Of a stretch of DNA of 64,000 bases, positions 21,028 to 29,635 are shown one piece after another. The notes under the pieces were generated by a model, which made no database searches, was not told where the DNA came from, and saw nothing but the letters and a program-made list of their open reading frames with translations. A program made the translations under genes and the position numbers. Position 1 is the first letter of the stretch, and each line of letters opens with the position of its first letter. The stretch comes from Candidatus Accumulibacter sp. 66-26 (GTDB lineage: Bacteria; Pseudomonadota; Gammaproteobacteria; Burkholderiales; Rhodocyclaceae): assembly GCA_001897745.1 (NCBI GenBank), contig MKUH01000018.1, positions 89,613 through 153,612 of the forward strand. Direction: 5' to 3'.

Positions 21028-21861
21028 TCACCCCTTCATCCACGTGCGCCAGGCGATCCACAGCTTGCGCAGCGGCGTCAGCGAGGTGCGCTGGGTGAGC
21101 ACCTGGCAGCCGTCGCGCTTGATTTCGTCGAGCAGGGTGCGGTAGATCGCGGCCATCACGAGGCCCGGGCGCTGCGCCTTGCGGTCGGCCGGCGGCAGTT
21201 CGTCCATGGCCTGCCGGTAGTACTGCTCCGCGCGCTCGATCTGGAACTCCATGAGCTGGCGGAAATTGTCCGAGTAGCGCGCGTTGAGGATGTCGGCGGC
21301 GGGTACGCCGAAACGCTGCAGTTCGTCGATCGGCAGGTAGATGCGGCCCATGCGCGCGTCTTCGCCGACGTCGCGGATGATGTTGGTGAGCTGGAAGGCC
21401 ATGCCGAGGTCGTGCGCGTATTTCTGCGTGCGGCGGTCTTCGTAGCCGAAAATTTCGGCGGCGAGCAGGCCGACGATGCTGGCGACGCGGTAACAGTAGA
21501 GCGAGAGCGCCTTGAAGTCGAGGTAGCGCGACTGGCGCAGGTCCATCTCCATGCCGTCGATGATCTCGAGCAACTGCTCCTGCGGCAGGTTGAATTCGGC
21601 GAGCGTCAGCAGCAGCGCGCGGGTGACCGGGTGCTCGGGCGTGCCGGCGTAGAGGCGCGCGACTTCCTGGCGCCACCAGACGAGCTTGGTGGTGGCGATC
21701 TGCGGGTCGTGGCACTCGTCGACGACGTCGTCCACTTCGCGGCAGAATGCGTAGAGCGCGGTGATGGCGCGCCGCCGGTTGGGCGGCAGGAAAAGGAAGC
21801 TGTAGTAGAAGCTGGAGCCGCTCTGGGCGGCTTTCTGCTGGCAGTATTCTTCGGGGCTCAT
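21028..21861 (-). CDS. hpnD: Presqualene diphosphate synthase HpnD
   Basis: HpnD condenses two farnesyl diphosphates to presqualene diphosphate. The 277-residue protein has the two aspartate-rich metal-binding motifs of the squalene/phytoene synthase family (REVDDVVDE and IIRDVGEDARMGRIYLP) and the typical opening YCQQKAAQSGSSFYYSFLFLPP. The ATG at 21861 fits homologues that start MSPEEYC. A GTG at 21873 overlapping the hpnC stop would add four residues. It is the middle gene of hpnC-hpnD-hpnE. Confidence 0.93.
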   Translation of the reverse strand: MSPEEYCQQKAAQSGSSFYYSFLFLPPNRRRAITALYAFCREVDDVVDECHDPQIATTKLVWWRQEVARLYAGTPEHPVTRALLLTLAEFNLPQEQLLEIIDGMEMDLRQSRYLDFKALSLYCYRVASIVGLLAAEIFGYEDRRTQKYAHDLGMAFQLTNIIRDVGEDARMGRIYLPIDELQRFGVPAADILNARYSDNFRQLMEFQIERAEQYYRQAMDELPPADRKAQRPGLVMAAIYRTLLDEIKRDGCQVLTQRTSLTPLRKLWIAWRTWMKG

Positions 21862-21869
21862 TCTTTGTC

Positions 21870-22700
21870 TCACGAATTGCGTTTTTGTGTGTTTCGCATG
21901 GCGAGGGCGCGGCCGCCCATGCGCACCCAGTCCAGCGCGCCGAGCTGCGGGCGGTGGCGGAAGATGTCGCCGCGCACGCGGCCGATCCTTTCGAGGATGC
22001 GCAGGCCGCCCTGCACGGTCAGGCGGATCTCCCAGCCCAGGCGGCCGGGCAGCTGATGCACCAGCGGCGCGCCGTCGAGCATCAGCGCGCGCGTCCGCTC
22101 AATCTGGAAATCGAGCAGCGCGGCCCATTCGGCGCTCCAGCGGCGTTCGGCGATCTGCGTCTCGGCAATGCCGAAGCGGACAAGGTCGCTTTGCGGTAAG
22201 TAGACGCGTTCCTTCTGCCAGTCGATGGCGACGTCCTGCCAGAAGTTGATCAGCTGCAAGGCCGTGCAGATGCAGTCCGAGCGGCGCAGATTTTCCGCGC
22301 TGGCGCGGTCGGCGAGGTGCAGCATCAGGCGGCCGACCGGGTTGGCCGAGCGCCGGCAGTAGTCGAGCAGGGTTGCGTAGTCGTCGTAGCGCGTCGTGAC
22401 GACGTCCTGCGCGAAGGCGTCGAGCAGGTCGCGGAACAACTGGATCGGCAGGCGCCATTCGGCGATGGTCCGCGCCAGCGGAACGAAAGCGGGCGAGGGT
22501 GCGTCGCCGCGTTCGATCCGGTCGAGTTCCCCGGCGTAGGCGGCGAGGCCTTGCAGGCGCTCGGCGGGGGGCGCGTCACCCTCGTCGGCGATGTCGTCGG
22601 CGCCGCGTGCGAAGCGGTAGATGGCTTCCACCGGTTTGCGCAAATTCGAGGGCAGGAGCAGCGATGCGACGGGGAAATTTTCGTAGTGATCTACGGACAT
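21870..22700 (-). CDS. hpnC: Hydroxysqualene synthase HpnC
   Basis: HpnC converts presqualene diphosphate to hydroxysqualene. This 276-residue protein has the family motifs RGADDIADEGD and NFWQDVAIDWQKERVYLP. It is the first gene of the squalene operon hpnCDE, which supplies hopanoid synthesis; squalene-hopene cyclase (shc) is not in the window. It is divergent from the tRNA-Leu/tig side with about 98 bases between. Confidence 0.92.
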   Translation of the reverse strand: MSVDHYENFPVASLLLPSNLRKPVEAIYRFARGADDIADEGDAPPAERLQGLAAYAGELDRIERGDAPSPAFVPLARTIAEWRLPIQLFRDLLDAFAQDVVTTRYDDYATLLDYCRRSANPVGRLMLHLADRASAENLRRSDCICTALQLINFWQDVAIDWQKERVYLPQSDLVRFGIAETQIAERRWSAEWAALLDFQIERTRALMLDGAPLVHQLPGRLGWEIRLTVQGGLRILERIGRVRGDIFRHRPQLGALDWVRMGGRALAMRNTQKRNS

Positions 22701-22756
22701 TGCGAACGTCGGAGCGGAGGGTGGCAGGGCAGGCCAGCGCTAAAGCGTTCCGGCGG

Positions 22757-22786
22757 CTGACAGTATAGGGTTATCTCGGTTAAAAT
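22757..22786 (+). promoter_or_regulatory. Sigma-70 promoter of tRNA-Leu
   Basis: CTGACA (22757-22762) and TAAAAT (22781-22786) are separated by 18 bases, and transcription would start near 22793, six bases before the mature tRNA. Confidence 0.6.
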
Positions 22787-22798
22787 GGCAGATTCAGC

Positions 22799-22883
22799 GC
22801 GAGAGTGGCGGAATTGGTAGACGCACTGGATTTAGGTTCCAGCGCCGCAAGGTGTGCAGGTTCGATTCCTGTCTCTCGCACCA
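22799..22883 (+). tRNA. tRNA-Leu (anticodon UAG)
   Basis: This is an 85-base tRNA with the acceptor stem GCGAGAG/CTCTCGC, a long variable arm as expected for leucine, the anticodon loop TTTAGGT (TAG) and encoded CCA. It lies 50 bases upstream of tig, an arrangement common in betaproteobacteria. Confidence 0.97.
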
Positions 22884-22933
22884 CGGTCTAATCGACTACT
22901 CGACTATTTGCCCCCGTATAAAACGGAATTTCA

Positions 22934-24265
22934 ATGGGATCTTCAATGGAAACGAACGCCGCAAACACCAACGAACAAGCCGTCAACGCGCTCGAGCGTC
23001 GCCTGGATCTCACCGTGGCGATTGCCGATCTCGACAAGGACGTCGACCAGCGCCTGAAGCGCATGGGCAAGAACATCAAGATGGCGGGCTTCCGTCCGGG
23101 CAAGGTGCCGGCCGGTATCGTCAAGCAGCAGTACGGCGATCAGGCACGCCACGAAGCGCTGAACGAAGCGCTCGACCGCGCTTTCGGCGAAGCCGTGACG
23201 ACGAGCAAGCTGCGCGTCGCCGGTTACCCGCGCATCGAACCGAAAACGACCGAAAGCACGACGCACCTCGAGTTCGCGGCGGTTTTCGAGGTTTATCCCG
23301 AAATTACGCTGGGCGATCTGTCGGCCGTCGAGGTCGAGCGTCCGGTGCTCGAAGTCGGTGCCGCCGAAGTCGACAGCACCATCGACATTCTGCGCAAGCA
23401 GCGCGTCAAGTACGAAGCCATCGACCGCGCCGCGGCCAGCGGCGACCGCGTGGTGATCGACTTCCTCGGCAAGAAGGACGGCGAGCCCTTCCAGGGCGGT
23501 CAGGCCACCGACTATCCCTTCGTGCTCGGCGAAGGCTCGATGCTGGCCGATTTCGAGAACGCCGTGATCGGCAGCAAGGCCGGCGAAGCGAAATCGTTCG
23601 ACATGACTTTCCCGGAAGACTATTTCTCCAAGGATCTCGCCGGCCAGACCGTGACCTTCGAAATCACCGTCAAGGAAGTCAATGAGCCGCGTCTGCCCGA
23701 GGTCGATGCCGATTTCGCCAAGGCCCTCGGCGTCGAGGACGGCGACATCGCCAAGATGCGTAGCGAGATCGAAGGCAACCTGAAGCGCGAAGTGAAGAAG
23801 CGTCTGCAGTCGCGCGTCAAGGAGCAGGTCATGGACGCCCTGCTCAAGGCTACGCCGATCGACGTGCCGAACGCGCTGGTCGAACTGGAAATCCAGCGCC
23901 TGATGCAGGCTGCGCGCCAGGATATGGAGCAGCGCGGCATGAAGAGCAAGGACTTCCCGATGCAGCCCGAGTGGTTCGCCGACCAGGCCAAGCGCCGCGT
24001 CAGCCTGGGCCTGATCCTGGCCGAAGTGGTCAAGGTCAACGATCTGCACGCCAAGTCCGATCAGGTCAAGAACATCGTCGAGGAAGCCGCGCAGAGCTAC
24101 GAGCATCCGGAAGAGGTCGTGCGCTGGTACTATGCCCAGCCGCAACGCCTCGCCGAAATCGAAGGCGTGGCCATCGAAGACAACGTGGTTGCATGGGCGC
24201 TGGCCAGTGCCAAGGTCGTCGACAAGGCAGTCGCCTTCGACGAATTGATGGGCCAAAAGTCCTGA
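22934..24265 (+). CDS. tig: Trigger factor
   Basis: Trigger factor is the ribosome-bound chaperone and peptidyl-prolyl isomerase that first meets nascent chains. The 443-residue product has the ribosome-binding domain with GFRPGKVP (the signature loop, about residues 52-59), an FKBP-type PPIase domain at about 160-250 and the C-terminal chaperone arms. Two starts are possible, 22934 (GGA six bases upstream) and 22946 (METNAAN); the difference is four residues. It heads the proteostasis cluster tig-clpP-clpX-lon. Confidence 0.95.
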   Translation: MGSSMETNAANTNEQAVNALERRLDLTVAIADLDKDVDQRLKRMGKNIKMAGFRPGKVPAGIVKQQYGDQARHEALNEALDRAFGEAVTTSKLRVAGYPRIEPKTTESTTHLEFAAVFEVYPEITLGDLSAVEVERPVLEVGAAEVDSTIDILRKQRVKYEAIDRAAASGDRVVIDFLGKKDGEPFQGGQATDYPFVLGEGSMLADFENAVIGSKAGEAKSFDMTFPEDYFSKDLAGQTVTFEITVKEVNEPRLPEVDADFAKALGVEDGDIAKMRSEIEGNLKREVKKRLQSRVKEQVMDALLKATPIDVPNALVELEIQRLMQAARQDMEQRGMKSKDFPMQPEWFADQAKRRVSLGLILAEVVKVNDLHAKSDQVKNIVEEAAQSYEHPEEVVRWYYAQPQRLAEIEGVAIEDNVVAWALASAKVVDKAVAFDELMGQKS

Positions 24266-24297
24266 GCGATCCGAACCCCGGAAACAGAGGAGCTGAC

Positions 24298-24939
24298 ATG
24301 AACACCGATCGTTTCGAATACGGCAGCAACTGGGACCCGCAGGCCCTGGGCATGGTCCCGATGGTGATCGAGCAGAGCGGTCGCGGCGAGCGCGCTTACG
24401 ACATCTATTCGCGCCTGCTCAAGGAGCGCATCGTGTTCCTGGTCGGCCCGGTCAATGACGTCACCGCCAATCTGGTGGTGGCGCAGCTCCTCTTCCTCGA
24501 GGCCGAGAATCCGGACAAGGATATTTCCTTCTACATCAATTCGCCGGGCGGTTCGGTGACGGCCGGGATGTCGATCTACGACACCATGCAGTTCATCAAG
24601 CCGGACGTGTCGACCCTGTGCATGGGGCAGGCTTGCTCGATGGGCGCCTTCCTGCTCAACGCCGGCACCAAGGGCAAGCGTTTTGCGCTGCCCAATTCCC
24701 GTGTCATGATTCACCAGCCGATGGGCGGCTTCCAGGGCCAGGCCTCGGATATCGCCATTCACGCCAAGGAAATCCTTTCGTTGCGCGCCAAGCTCAACGA
24801 AATCATGGCGAAACACAGCGGTCAGCCGATCGAGCGCATCGAGCGCGACACCGATCGCGATAATTTCCTTTCTGCCCAGGAAGCGGCAGAATACGGACTG
24901 ATCGACAAGGTGCTGGAGAGTCGCCCCCAGTCGGCCTGA
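24298..24939 (+). CDS. clpP: ATP-dependent Clp protease proteolytic subunit ClpP
   Basis: ClpP is the 14-mer serine peptidase that degrades proteins fed by ClpX or ClpA. The product has 213 residues; Ser114 in [10 protein letters not shown], His139 in MIHQPMGG and the Asp of ERDTDRDNF form the triad. AGAGGAG lies six bases before the ATG at 24298. The gap to tig is 32 bases and to clpX 56 bases, so the three are probably cotranscribed. Confidence 0.97.
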   Translation: MNTDRFEYGSNWDPQALGMVPMVIEQSGRGERAYDIYSRLLKERIVFLVGPVNDVTANLVVAQLLFLEAENPDKDISFYINSPGGSVTAGMSIYDTMQFIKPDVSTLCMGQACSMGAFLLNAGTKGKRFALPNSRVMIHQPMGGFQGQASDIAIHAKEILSLRAKLNEIMAKHSGQPIERIERDTDRDNFLSAQEAAEYGLIDKVLESRPQSA

Positions 24940-24995
24940 GCGCCGTTCTGCCTGCGACGTTGATCCAGCAGCAACAAGGAATGAGGTAGGCGGAA

Positions 24996-26267
24996 ATGTC
25001 GGAAAAGAAAGCCAGCAGTGAAAAGCTGCTCTATTGCTCGTTTTGCGGCAAGAGCCAGCATGAGGTCAAGAAGCTCATCGCCGGCCCGTCGGTGTTCATC
25101 TGCGACGAGTGCATCGAACTGTGCAACGACATCGTGCGCGATGAAATCGCCGGCGATACCGAAGCCAAGGGCGTCAAGAGCGATCTGCCGACCCCGAAGG
25201 AGATTTGCGCCATCCTCGATCAGTACGTGATCGGACAGGATCCGGCCAAGCGCATCCTCTCGGTGGCGGTTTATAACCACTACAAGCGTCTGCGCCACCA
25301 CGGCAAGGGCAGCGGCGAAGTCGAACTGGCGAAGAGCAACATCCTGCTGATCGGGCCGACCGGCTCGGGCAAGACGCTGCTCGCGCAGACTTTGGCGCGC
25401 CTGCTCAACGTGCCCTTCGTGATGGCCGATGCGACGACGCTGACCGAAGCCGGTTACGTCGGCGAGGACGTCGAGAACATCATCCAGAAACTGCTGCAGA
25501 AGTGCGACTACGAGGTCGAGAAGGCGCAGCAGGGTATCGTCTATATCGACGAAATCGACAAGATCTCGCGCAAGTCGGACAACCCGTCGATCACCCGCGA
25601 CGTGTCCGGCGAAGGCGTGCAGCAGGCGTTGCTCAAGCTGATCGAGGGGACGGTCGCCTCGGTGCCGCCGCAGGGCGGGCGCAAGCACCCGAACCAGGAT
25701 TTCGTGCAGGTCGATACGACCAACATCCTGTTCGTTTGCGGCGGCGCTTTCGACGGTCTCGAGAAGGTCATCCGCAATCGCTCCGAGCGCGGCGGCATCG
25801 GTTTCGGCGCCGAAGTGAAGAGCAAGGAAGACAAGAAGGCGGTCGGCGAAGTGCTGCGCTCCGTCGAACCGGAGGATCTGATCAAGTTCGGCCTGATCCC
25901 CGAACTGATCGGCCGCCTACCGGTCGTCGCCACGCTCGAGGAACTGTCGGCCAACGCGCTGGTGGAGATTCTGATCGAGCCAAAGAACGCGCTGGTCAAG
26001 CAATACCAGAAGCTCTTCTCGATGGAGGGCGTCGAGCTGGAAATCCGCCCGGCCGCGCTGACCGCCATCGCCAAGCGGGCGCTCGAACGCAAGACCGGCG
26101 CGCGCGGCCTGCGCTCGATCCTCGAATCGGTTCTGCTCGATACGATGTACGAACTTCCGGGGATGGAGAATGTCTCAAAAGTCGTTATCGACGAGAACAT
26201 GATCAGCGGCGACGCCCAGCCGATCCTGATCTACGCCGATCAGCCGAAAGTTTCCGGCTCCAACTGA
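24996..26267 (+). CDS. clpX: ATP-dependent Clp protease ATPase subunit ClpX
   Basis: ClpX unfolds substrates and passes them to ClpP. The 423-residue product has the N-terminal zinc-binding domain (YCSFCGK and CDECIELC), Walker A GPTGSGKT near residue 119, Walker [10 protein letters not shown], and the ClpP-contacting loop [10 protein letters not shown]. Length and order are normal. A weak ribosome site (AAGGAATGAGG) lies upstream. Confidence 0.97.
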   Translation: MSEKKASSEKLLYCSFCGKSQHEVKKLIAGPSVFICDECIELCNDIVRDEIAGDTEAKGVKSDLPTPKEICAILDQYVIGQDPAKRILSVAVYNHYKRLRHHGKGSGEVELAKSNILLIGPTGSGKTLLAQTLARLLNVPFVMADATTLTEAGYVGEDVENIIQKLLQKCDYEVEKAQQGIVYIDEIDKISRKSDNPSITRDVSGEGVQQALLKLIEGTVASVPPQGGRKHPNQDFVQVDTTNILFVCGGAFDGLEKVIRNRSERGGIGFGAEVKSKEDKKAVGEVLRSVEPEDLIKFGLIPELIGRLPVVATLEELSANALVEILIEPKNALVKQYQKLFSMEGVELEIRPAALTAIAKRALERKTGARGLRSILESVLLDTMYELPGMENVSKVVIDENMISGDAQPILIYADQPKVSGSN

Positions 26268-26308
26268 ACCGCTCTACGCGCTCTACGATATCCCGCCGCG
26301 CCCCGCGG

Positions 26309-26336
26309 CTTGAAATATCCGTCCATGTCCCCATCT
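26309..26336 (+). promoter_or_regulatory. Sigma-32 (RpoH) heat-shock promoter of lon
   Basis: CTTGAAA (26309-26315), a 13-base spacer and CCCCATCT (26329-26336) match the RpoH consensus exactly. The start of transcription would be near 26343, about 28 bases before the lon ATG. The -10 element lies inside the inverted repeat at 26321-26348. Confidence 0.9.
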
Positions 26337-26348
26337 AGGGACATGGAC
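26321..26348. repeat. Perfect 11-bp inverted repeat over the lon promoter
   Basis: GTCCATGTCCC (26321-26331) and GGGACATGGAC (26338-26348) are exact reverse complements separated by CATCTA. The left arm runs into the sigma-32 -10 element and the right arm covers the predicted transcription start. No T-run follows, so an intrinsic terminator for clpX is less likely than an operator, although the hairpin could also shape the end of clpPX readthrough RNA. Confidence 0.85.
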
Positions 26349-26370
26349 GCTTACCTATAGGGCACAATCG

Positions 26371-28785
26371 ATGTCTATGAACCCCAACCAGTCTGTCGAG
26401 TCGGTCGAGTTGCCTCTGCTGCCGCTGCGCGACGTCGTGGTTTTCCCGCACATGGTGATCCCGCTTTTCGTCGGACGCCCGAAGTCGATCAAGGCACTTG
26501 AAATCGCCATGGAGGCCGGCAAGGGCATTCTGCTGGTGGCCCAGAAGTCGGCTGCCAAGGACGAGCCGGAAGCCGAGGACCTCTACGATATCGGCTGCAT
26601 CGCCAACATCCTGCAGATGCTGAAACTGCCCGATGGCACCGTGAAGGTGCTGGTCGAAGGAACGCAACGCGCGCACGTCGAGTCGGTCGAGGCGCAGGAG
26701 TCGATGTTCGTCGCCAAGGCGCGCGCGGTCGCTGCCGACGACGGCGTCGATCATGAAGTCGAGGCTTTGCGCCGCGCCGTGATCGCGCAGTTCGACCAGT
26801 ACGTCAAGCTGAACAAGAAGATTCCGCCGGAAATCCTGACCTCGATCGCCGGCATCGAAGAGGCCGGCCGCCTGGCCGACACGATCGCTGCGCATCTGCC
26901 GCTCAAGCTCGAGCAGAAGCAGGAAATCCTCGAGATGTTCGAGATTCGCGCGCGTATCGAGCGTCTGCTTTCGCAGCTTGAAACCGAGATCGACATCCTG
27001 CAGGTCGAAAAGCGCATCCGCGGCCGCGTCAAGCGCCAGATGGAGAAGAGTCAGCGCGAGTACTACCTGAACGAGCAGGTCAAGGCGATCCAGAAGGAAC
27101 TCGGCGAAGGCGAGGAGGGGGCCGATCTCGAGGATATCGAGAAGAAGATCAAGGCCTCCGGAATGACCAAGGAAGCCGTCGCCAAGGCGCAGTCGGAACT
27201 GAAAAAACTCAAGCTGATGTCGCCGATGTCGGCCGAGGCCACGGTCGTGCGCAACTTCATCGAAACGCTGATCGGCCTGCCGTGGCGCAAGAAGACGCGC
27301 ATCAGCAAGGATCTCGCCGAGGCCGAGAAGGTGCTCGACAAGGATCACTGGGGCCTCGAGAAGGTCAAGGAACGCATCCTCGAATATCTTGCCGTGCAGC
27401 AACGCGTCGATAAGCTGAAGGCGCCCATCCTCTGCCTGGTCGGGCCTCCCGGCGTCGGCAAGACCTCGCTCGGCCAGTCGATCGCCCATGCCACGGGCCG
27501 CAAGTTCGTGCGCATGAGCCTGGGCGGCGTGCGCGACGAGGCCGAGATTCGCGGCCACCGGCGCACCTACATCGGGTCGATGCCGGGCAAGATCCTGCAG
27601 AACATGACCAAGGTCGCGGTCAAGAACCCGCTCTTCCTGCTCGACGAAGTCGACAAGATGGGTCAGGACTTCCGCGGCGACCCGAGCTCGGCGCTGCTCG
27701 AGGTGCTCGATCCCGAGCAGAACTCGTCCTTCGTCGACCACTACGTCGAAGTCGAGTACGACCTCTCGGAAGTGATGTTCGTGGCGACCGCGAACACGCT
27801 GAACATTCCGGCGCCGCTGCTCGACCGCATGGAAGTGATCCGCCTCTCCGGTTACACCGAGGACGAGAAGGTCAGCATCGCTCAGCGCTACCTGCTGCCC
27901 AAGCAGATGAAGAACAACGGGCTGAAAAGCACGGAACTGACCGTGGCCGAGAGCGCCCTGCGCGACATCGTGCGCTACTACACGCGCGAAGCCGGCGTGC
28001 GCGCCCTCGAACGCGATATTTCGAAGATCTGCCGCAAGGTGGTGAAGACGCTGCTGCTCAAGAAGAAGGACGCCAAGCTGGCGGTAACGGCGCGCAACCT
28101 CGACAAGTTCCTCGGCGTGCGGCGCTACAGCTTCGGCATGGCCGAGCGCGAGAATCAGGTCGGACAGGTGACCGGTCTGGCATGGACCGAGGTCGGCGGC
28201 GAGTTGCTGACGATCGAATCGGTGATTCTGCCGGGCAAGGGCAACATCATCCGCACCGGCCAGCTCGGCGAAGTGATGCAGGAGTCGATCCAGGCCGCCC
28301 TCTCGGTCGTGCGCAAGCGCGCCCGCTCGCTGGGGATCAACGACGACTTCTACCAGAAGAGCGACGTGCACATCCACTTGCCGGAAGGCGCCATTCCGAA
28401 GGACGGTCCGTCCGCCGGCATCGCCATCTGCACGGCGCTGGTTTCGGTCCTGACCGGCATCCCGGTGCGTTGCGACGTGGCGATGACCGGCGAGATCACG
28501 CTGCGCGGCGAAGTGCTGCCGATCGGCGGCCTCAAGGAGAAGCTGCTGGCAGCGGTACGCGGCGGCTTGCGCAAGGCGCTGATTCCGCAGGAGAACGTCA
28601 AGGATCTGACCGAGATTCCGGACAACATCAAAAACAAGCTCGAAATCGTTCCGGTCAAATGGATCGATCAGGTTCTCGAGCATGCGCTCGAGCGCATGCC
28701 GGAACCGCTTGCGGAAGAGGCGGCCGCTCCGGCCGTCGCAGCCGGCGCCGACAACGCCGCGGCGCAGACCGTCGTCACGCATTGA
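26371..28785 (+). CDS. lon: ATP-dependent protease Lon
   Basis: Lon is the hexameric AAA+ serine protease that removes misfolded and short-lived regulatory proteins. The 804-residue product has the N-terminal substrate-binding domain (about 1-200), the helical region (200-310), Walker [10 protein letters not shown] near residue 356, and the proteolytic domain with the catalytic Ser in KDGPSAG and Lys in [10 protein letters not shown]. It is preceded by an RpoH promoter, so it can be expressed apart from clpPX. A strong hairpin follows the stop. Confidence 0.97.
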   Translation: MSMNPNQSVESVELPLLPLRDVVVFPHMVIPLFVGRPKSIKALEIAMEAGKGILLVAQKSAAKDEPEAEDLYDIGCIANILQMLKLPDGTVKVLVEGTQRAHVESVEAQESMFVAKARAVAADDGVDHEVEALRRAVIAQFDQYVKLNKKIPPEILTSIAGIEEAGRLADTIAAHLPLKLEQKQEILEMFEIRARIERLLSQLETEIDILQVEKRIRGRVKRQMEKSQREYYLNEQVKAIQKELGEGEEGADLEDIEKKIKASGMTKEAVAKAQSELKKLKLMSPMSAEATVVRNFIETLIGLPWRKKTRISKDLAEAEKVLDKDHWGLEKVKERILEYLAVQQRVDKLKAPILCLVGPPGVGKTSLGQSIAHATGRKFVRMSLGGVRDEAEIRGHRRTYIGSMPGKILQNMTKVAVKNPLFLLDEVDKMGQDFRGDPSSALLEVLDPEQNSSFVDHYVEVEYDLSEVMFVATANTLNIPAPLLDRMEVIRLSGYTEDEKVSIAQRYLLPKQMKNNGLKSTELTVAESALRDIVRYYTREAGVRALERDISKICRKVVKTLLLKKKDAKLAVTARNLDKFLGVRRYSFGMAERENQVGQVTGLAWTEVGGELLTIESVILPGKGNIIRTGQLGEVMQESIQAALSVVRKRARSLGINDDFYQKSDVHIHLPEGAIPKDGPSAGIAICTALVSVLTGIPVRCDVAMTGEITLRGEVLPIGGLKEKLLAAVRGGLRKALIPQENVKDLTEIPDNIKNKLEIVPVKWIDQVLEHALERMPEPLAEEAAAPAVAAGADNAAAQTVVTH

Positions 28786-28795
28786 GACCTTGAAA

Positions 28796-28828
28796 AAGCA
28801 TGCCGGAAGCGCGTCTTCCGGCATGCTT
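28796..28828 (+). terminator. Terminator after lon
   Basis: A 14-bp perfect stem pairs AAGCATGCCGGAAG with CTTCCGGCATGCTT around the loop CGCGT, ten bases after the lon stop. A-residues precede it, but the T-run after it is only the last two stem bases. Confidence 0.75.
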
Positions 28829-28869
28829 CGTGCCTGCTTCAAATCCCTTCGCAATCCCCTGGAATCCGC

Positions 28870-28899
28870 TTGACACAAGGATTTTCGCCTTGTTATAAA
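28870..28899 (+). promoter_or_regulatory. Strong sigma-70 promoter of hupB
   Basis: TTGACA (28870-28875) is a perfect -35 element. TATAAA (28894-28899) gives an 18-base spacer, or TTATAA one base earlier gives 17. The RNA would start near 28906. It probably drives hupB and the two tRNA genes behind it. Confidence 0.85.
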
Positions 28900-28946
28900 A
28901 CGCGGGCAGGGTGTCCTGCTCTTCCATCTTCGACGAAGGGGGCAAC

Positions 28947-29219
28947 GTGAACAAATCTGAACTGATTGATCAAATCGCCAAGTCGGCCGACATCTCGAAA
29001 GCGGCCGCAGGCCGTGCGCTCGATGCCATGATCGGGTCCGTCAAGTCTTCGCTGAAAAAGGGAGGCTCGGTGACGCTGGTGGGTTTCGGAACATTTCACG
29101 TCGGCAAGCGCGCCGCGCGCAGCGGGCGCAATCCGCGCACCGGCGCGGCGATCAAAATCAAGGCCGCCAAGGTGCCGAAGTTCCGGGCTGGTAAAGGCCT
29201 GAAGGATGCGGTAAACTAG
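28947..29219 (+). CDS. hupB: DNA-binding protein HU
   Basis: HU is a small dimeric nucleoid protein that bends DNA. The 90-residue product has the helical N-terminus [21 protein letters not shown] and the beta-arm [14 protein letters not shown]. The GTG start at 28947 was chosen because AAGGGGG lies upstream and homologues start (M/V)NKSEL; the frame open from 28911 is not used. tRNA-Val begins 29 bases after the stop, with no terminator between. Confidence 0.96.
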   Translation: MNKSELIDQIAKSADISKAAAGRALDAMIGSVKSSLKKGGSVTLVGFGTFHVGKRAARSGRNPRTGAAIKIKAAKVPKFRAGKGLKDAVN

Positions 29220-29248
29220 CCGCCTTTGCGCTTCAGCCAACACGGCAC

Positions 29249-29324
29249 GGGTGCTTAGCTCAGTCGGTAGAGCGCTAGCCTTACAAGCTGGATGTCGGCG
29301 GTTCGATCCCGTCAGCACCCACCA
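29249..29324 (+). tRNA. tRNA-Val (anticodon UAC)
   Basis: This is a 76-base tRNA with acceptor stem GGGTGCT/AGCACCC, anticodon loop CTTACAA (TAC) and encoded CCA. It follows hupB by 29 bases and precedes tRNA-Asp by 25, so it is likely processed from the same transcript. Confidence 0.97.
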
Positions 29325-29349
29325 AAGAAGAACAAAACGGTTGTACAGG

Positions 29350-29426
29350 GGAGTGGTAGTTCAGTTGGTTAGAATACCGGCCTGTCACGCCGGGGGTCGC
29401 GGGTTCGAGTCCCGTCCACTCCGCCA
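29350..29426 (+). tRNA. tRNA-Asp (anticodon GUC)
   Basis: This is a 77-base tRNA with acceptor stem GGAGTGG/CCACTCC, anticodon loop CTGTCAC (GTC) and encoded CCA. A strong terminator follows. The 22-kb pilus/regulator block begins just after it, and a 16-base stretch resembling its 3' end recurs at 51484. Confidence 0.97.
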
Positions 29427-29441
29427 AGAATTGAAAAATTG

Positions 29442-29499
29442 AAAACGCCTGTTTTTTCAGCCTGATCCACCGGCTGCAAAAACAGGCGTTTTTATTTTT
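29442..29499 (+). terminator. Intrinsic terminator after tRNA-Asp
   Basis: AAAACGCCTGTTTTT (29442-29456) pairs with AAAAACAGGCGTTTT (29478-29492); an inner CAGCC/GGCTG pair extends the stem, and a T-rich run to 29499 follows. It ends the hupB-tRNA unit. Confidence 0.9.
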
Positions 29500-29581
29500 C
29501 CTTGGTCGTCGTCGATTCTTCGACGATTGCTATCCCGCAGGTTCAGTCTCTTCGTCCAACCGGACCGCTCGGTTGCGACAG

Positions 29582-29617
29582 CCGGGCGTCGACCGGATCT
29601 GCCCGGCTGACGCCCGG
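29582..29617 (-). terminator. Possible transcript-end hairpin after the HAF autotransporter gene
   Basis: CCGGGCGTC (29582-29590) and GACGCCCGG (29609-29617) form a 9-bp stem 18 bases beyond the stop codon. No T-run is present on the minus strand, so this may be a processing or Rho-type end rather than an intrinsic terminator. Confidence 0.4.
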
Positions 29618-29635
29618 ATTCGCGTTTTCTCCTTC

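Noticed and set aside
22912..22922. CCCCGTATAAA before tig as a possible sigma-32 or sigma-70 -10
   Set aside because: No CTTGAA or TTGACA partner lies at a proper distance, and it is very close to the start codon.
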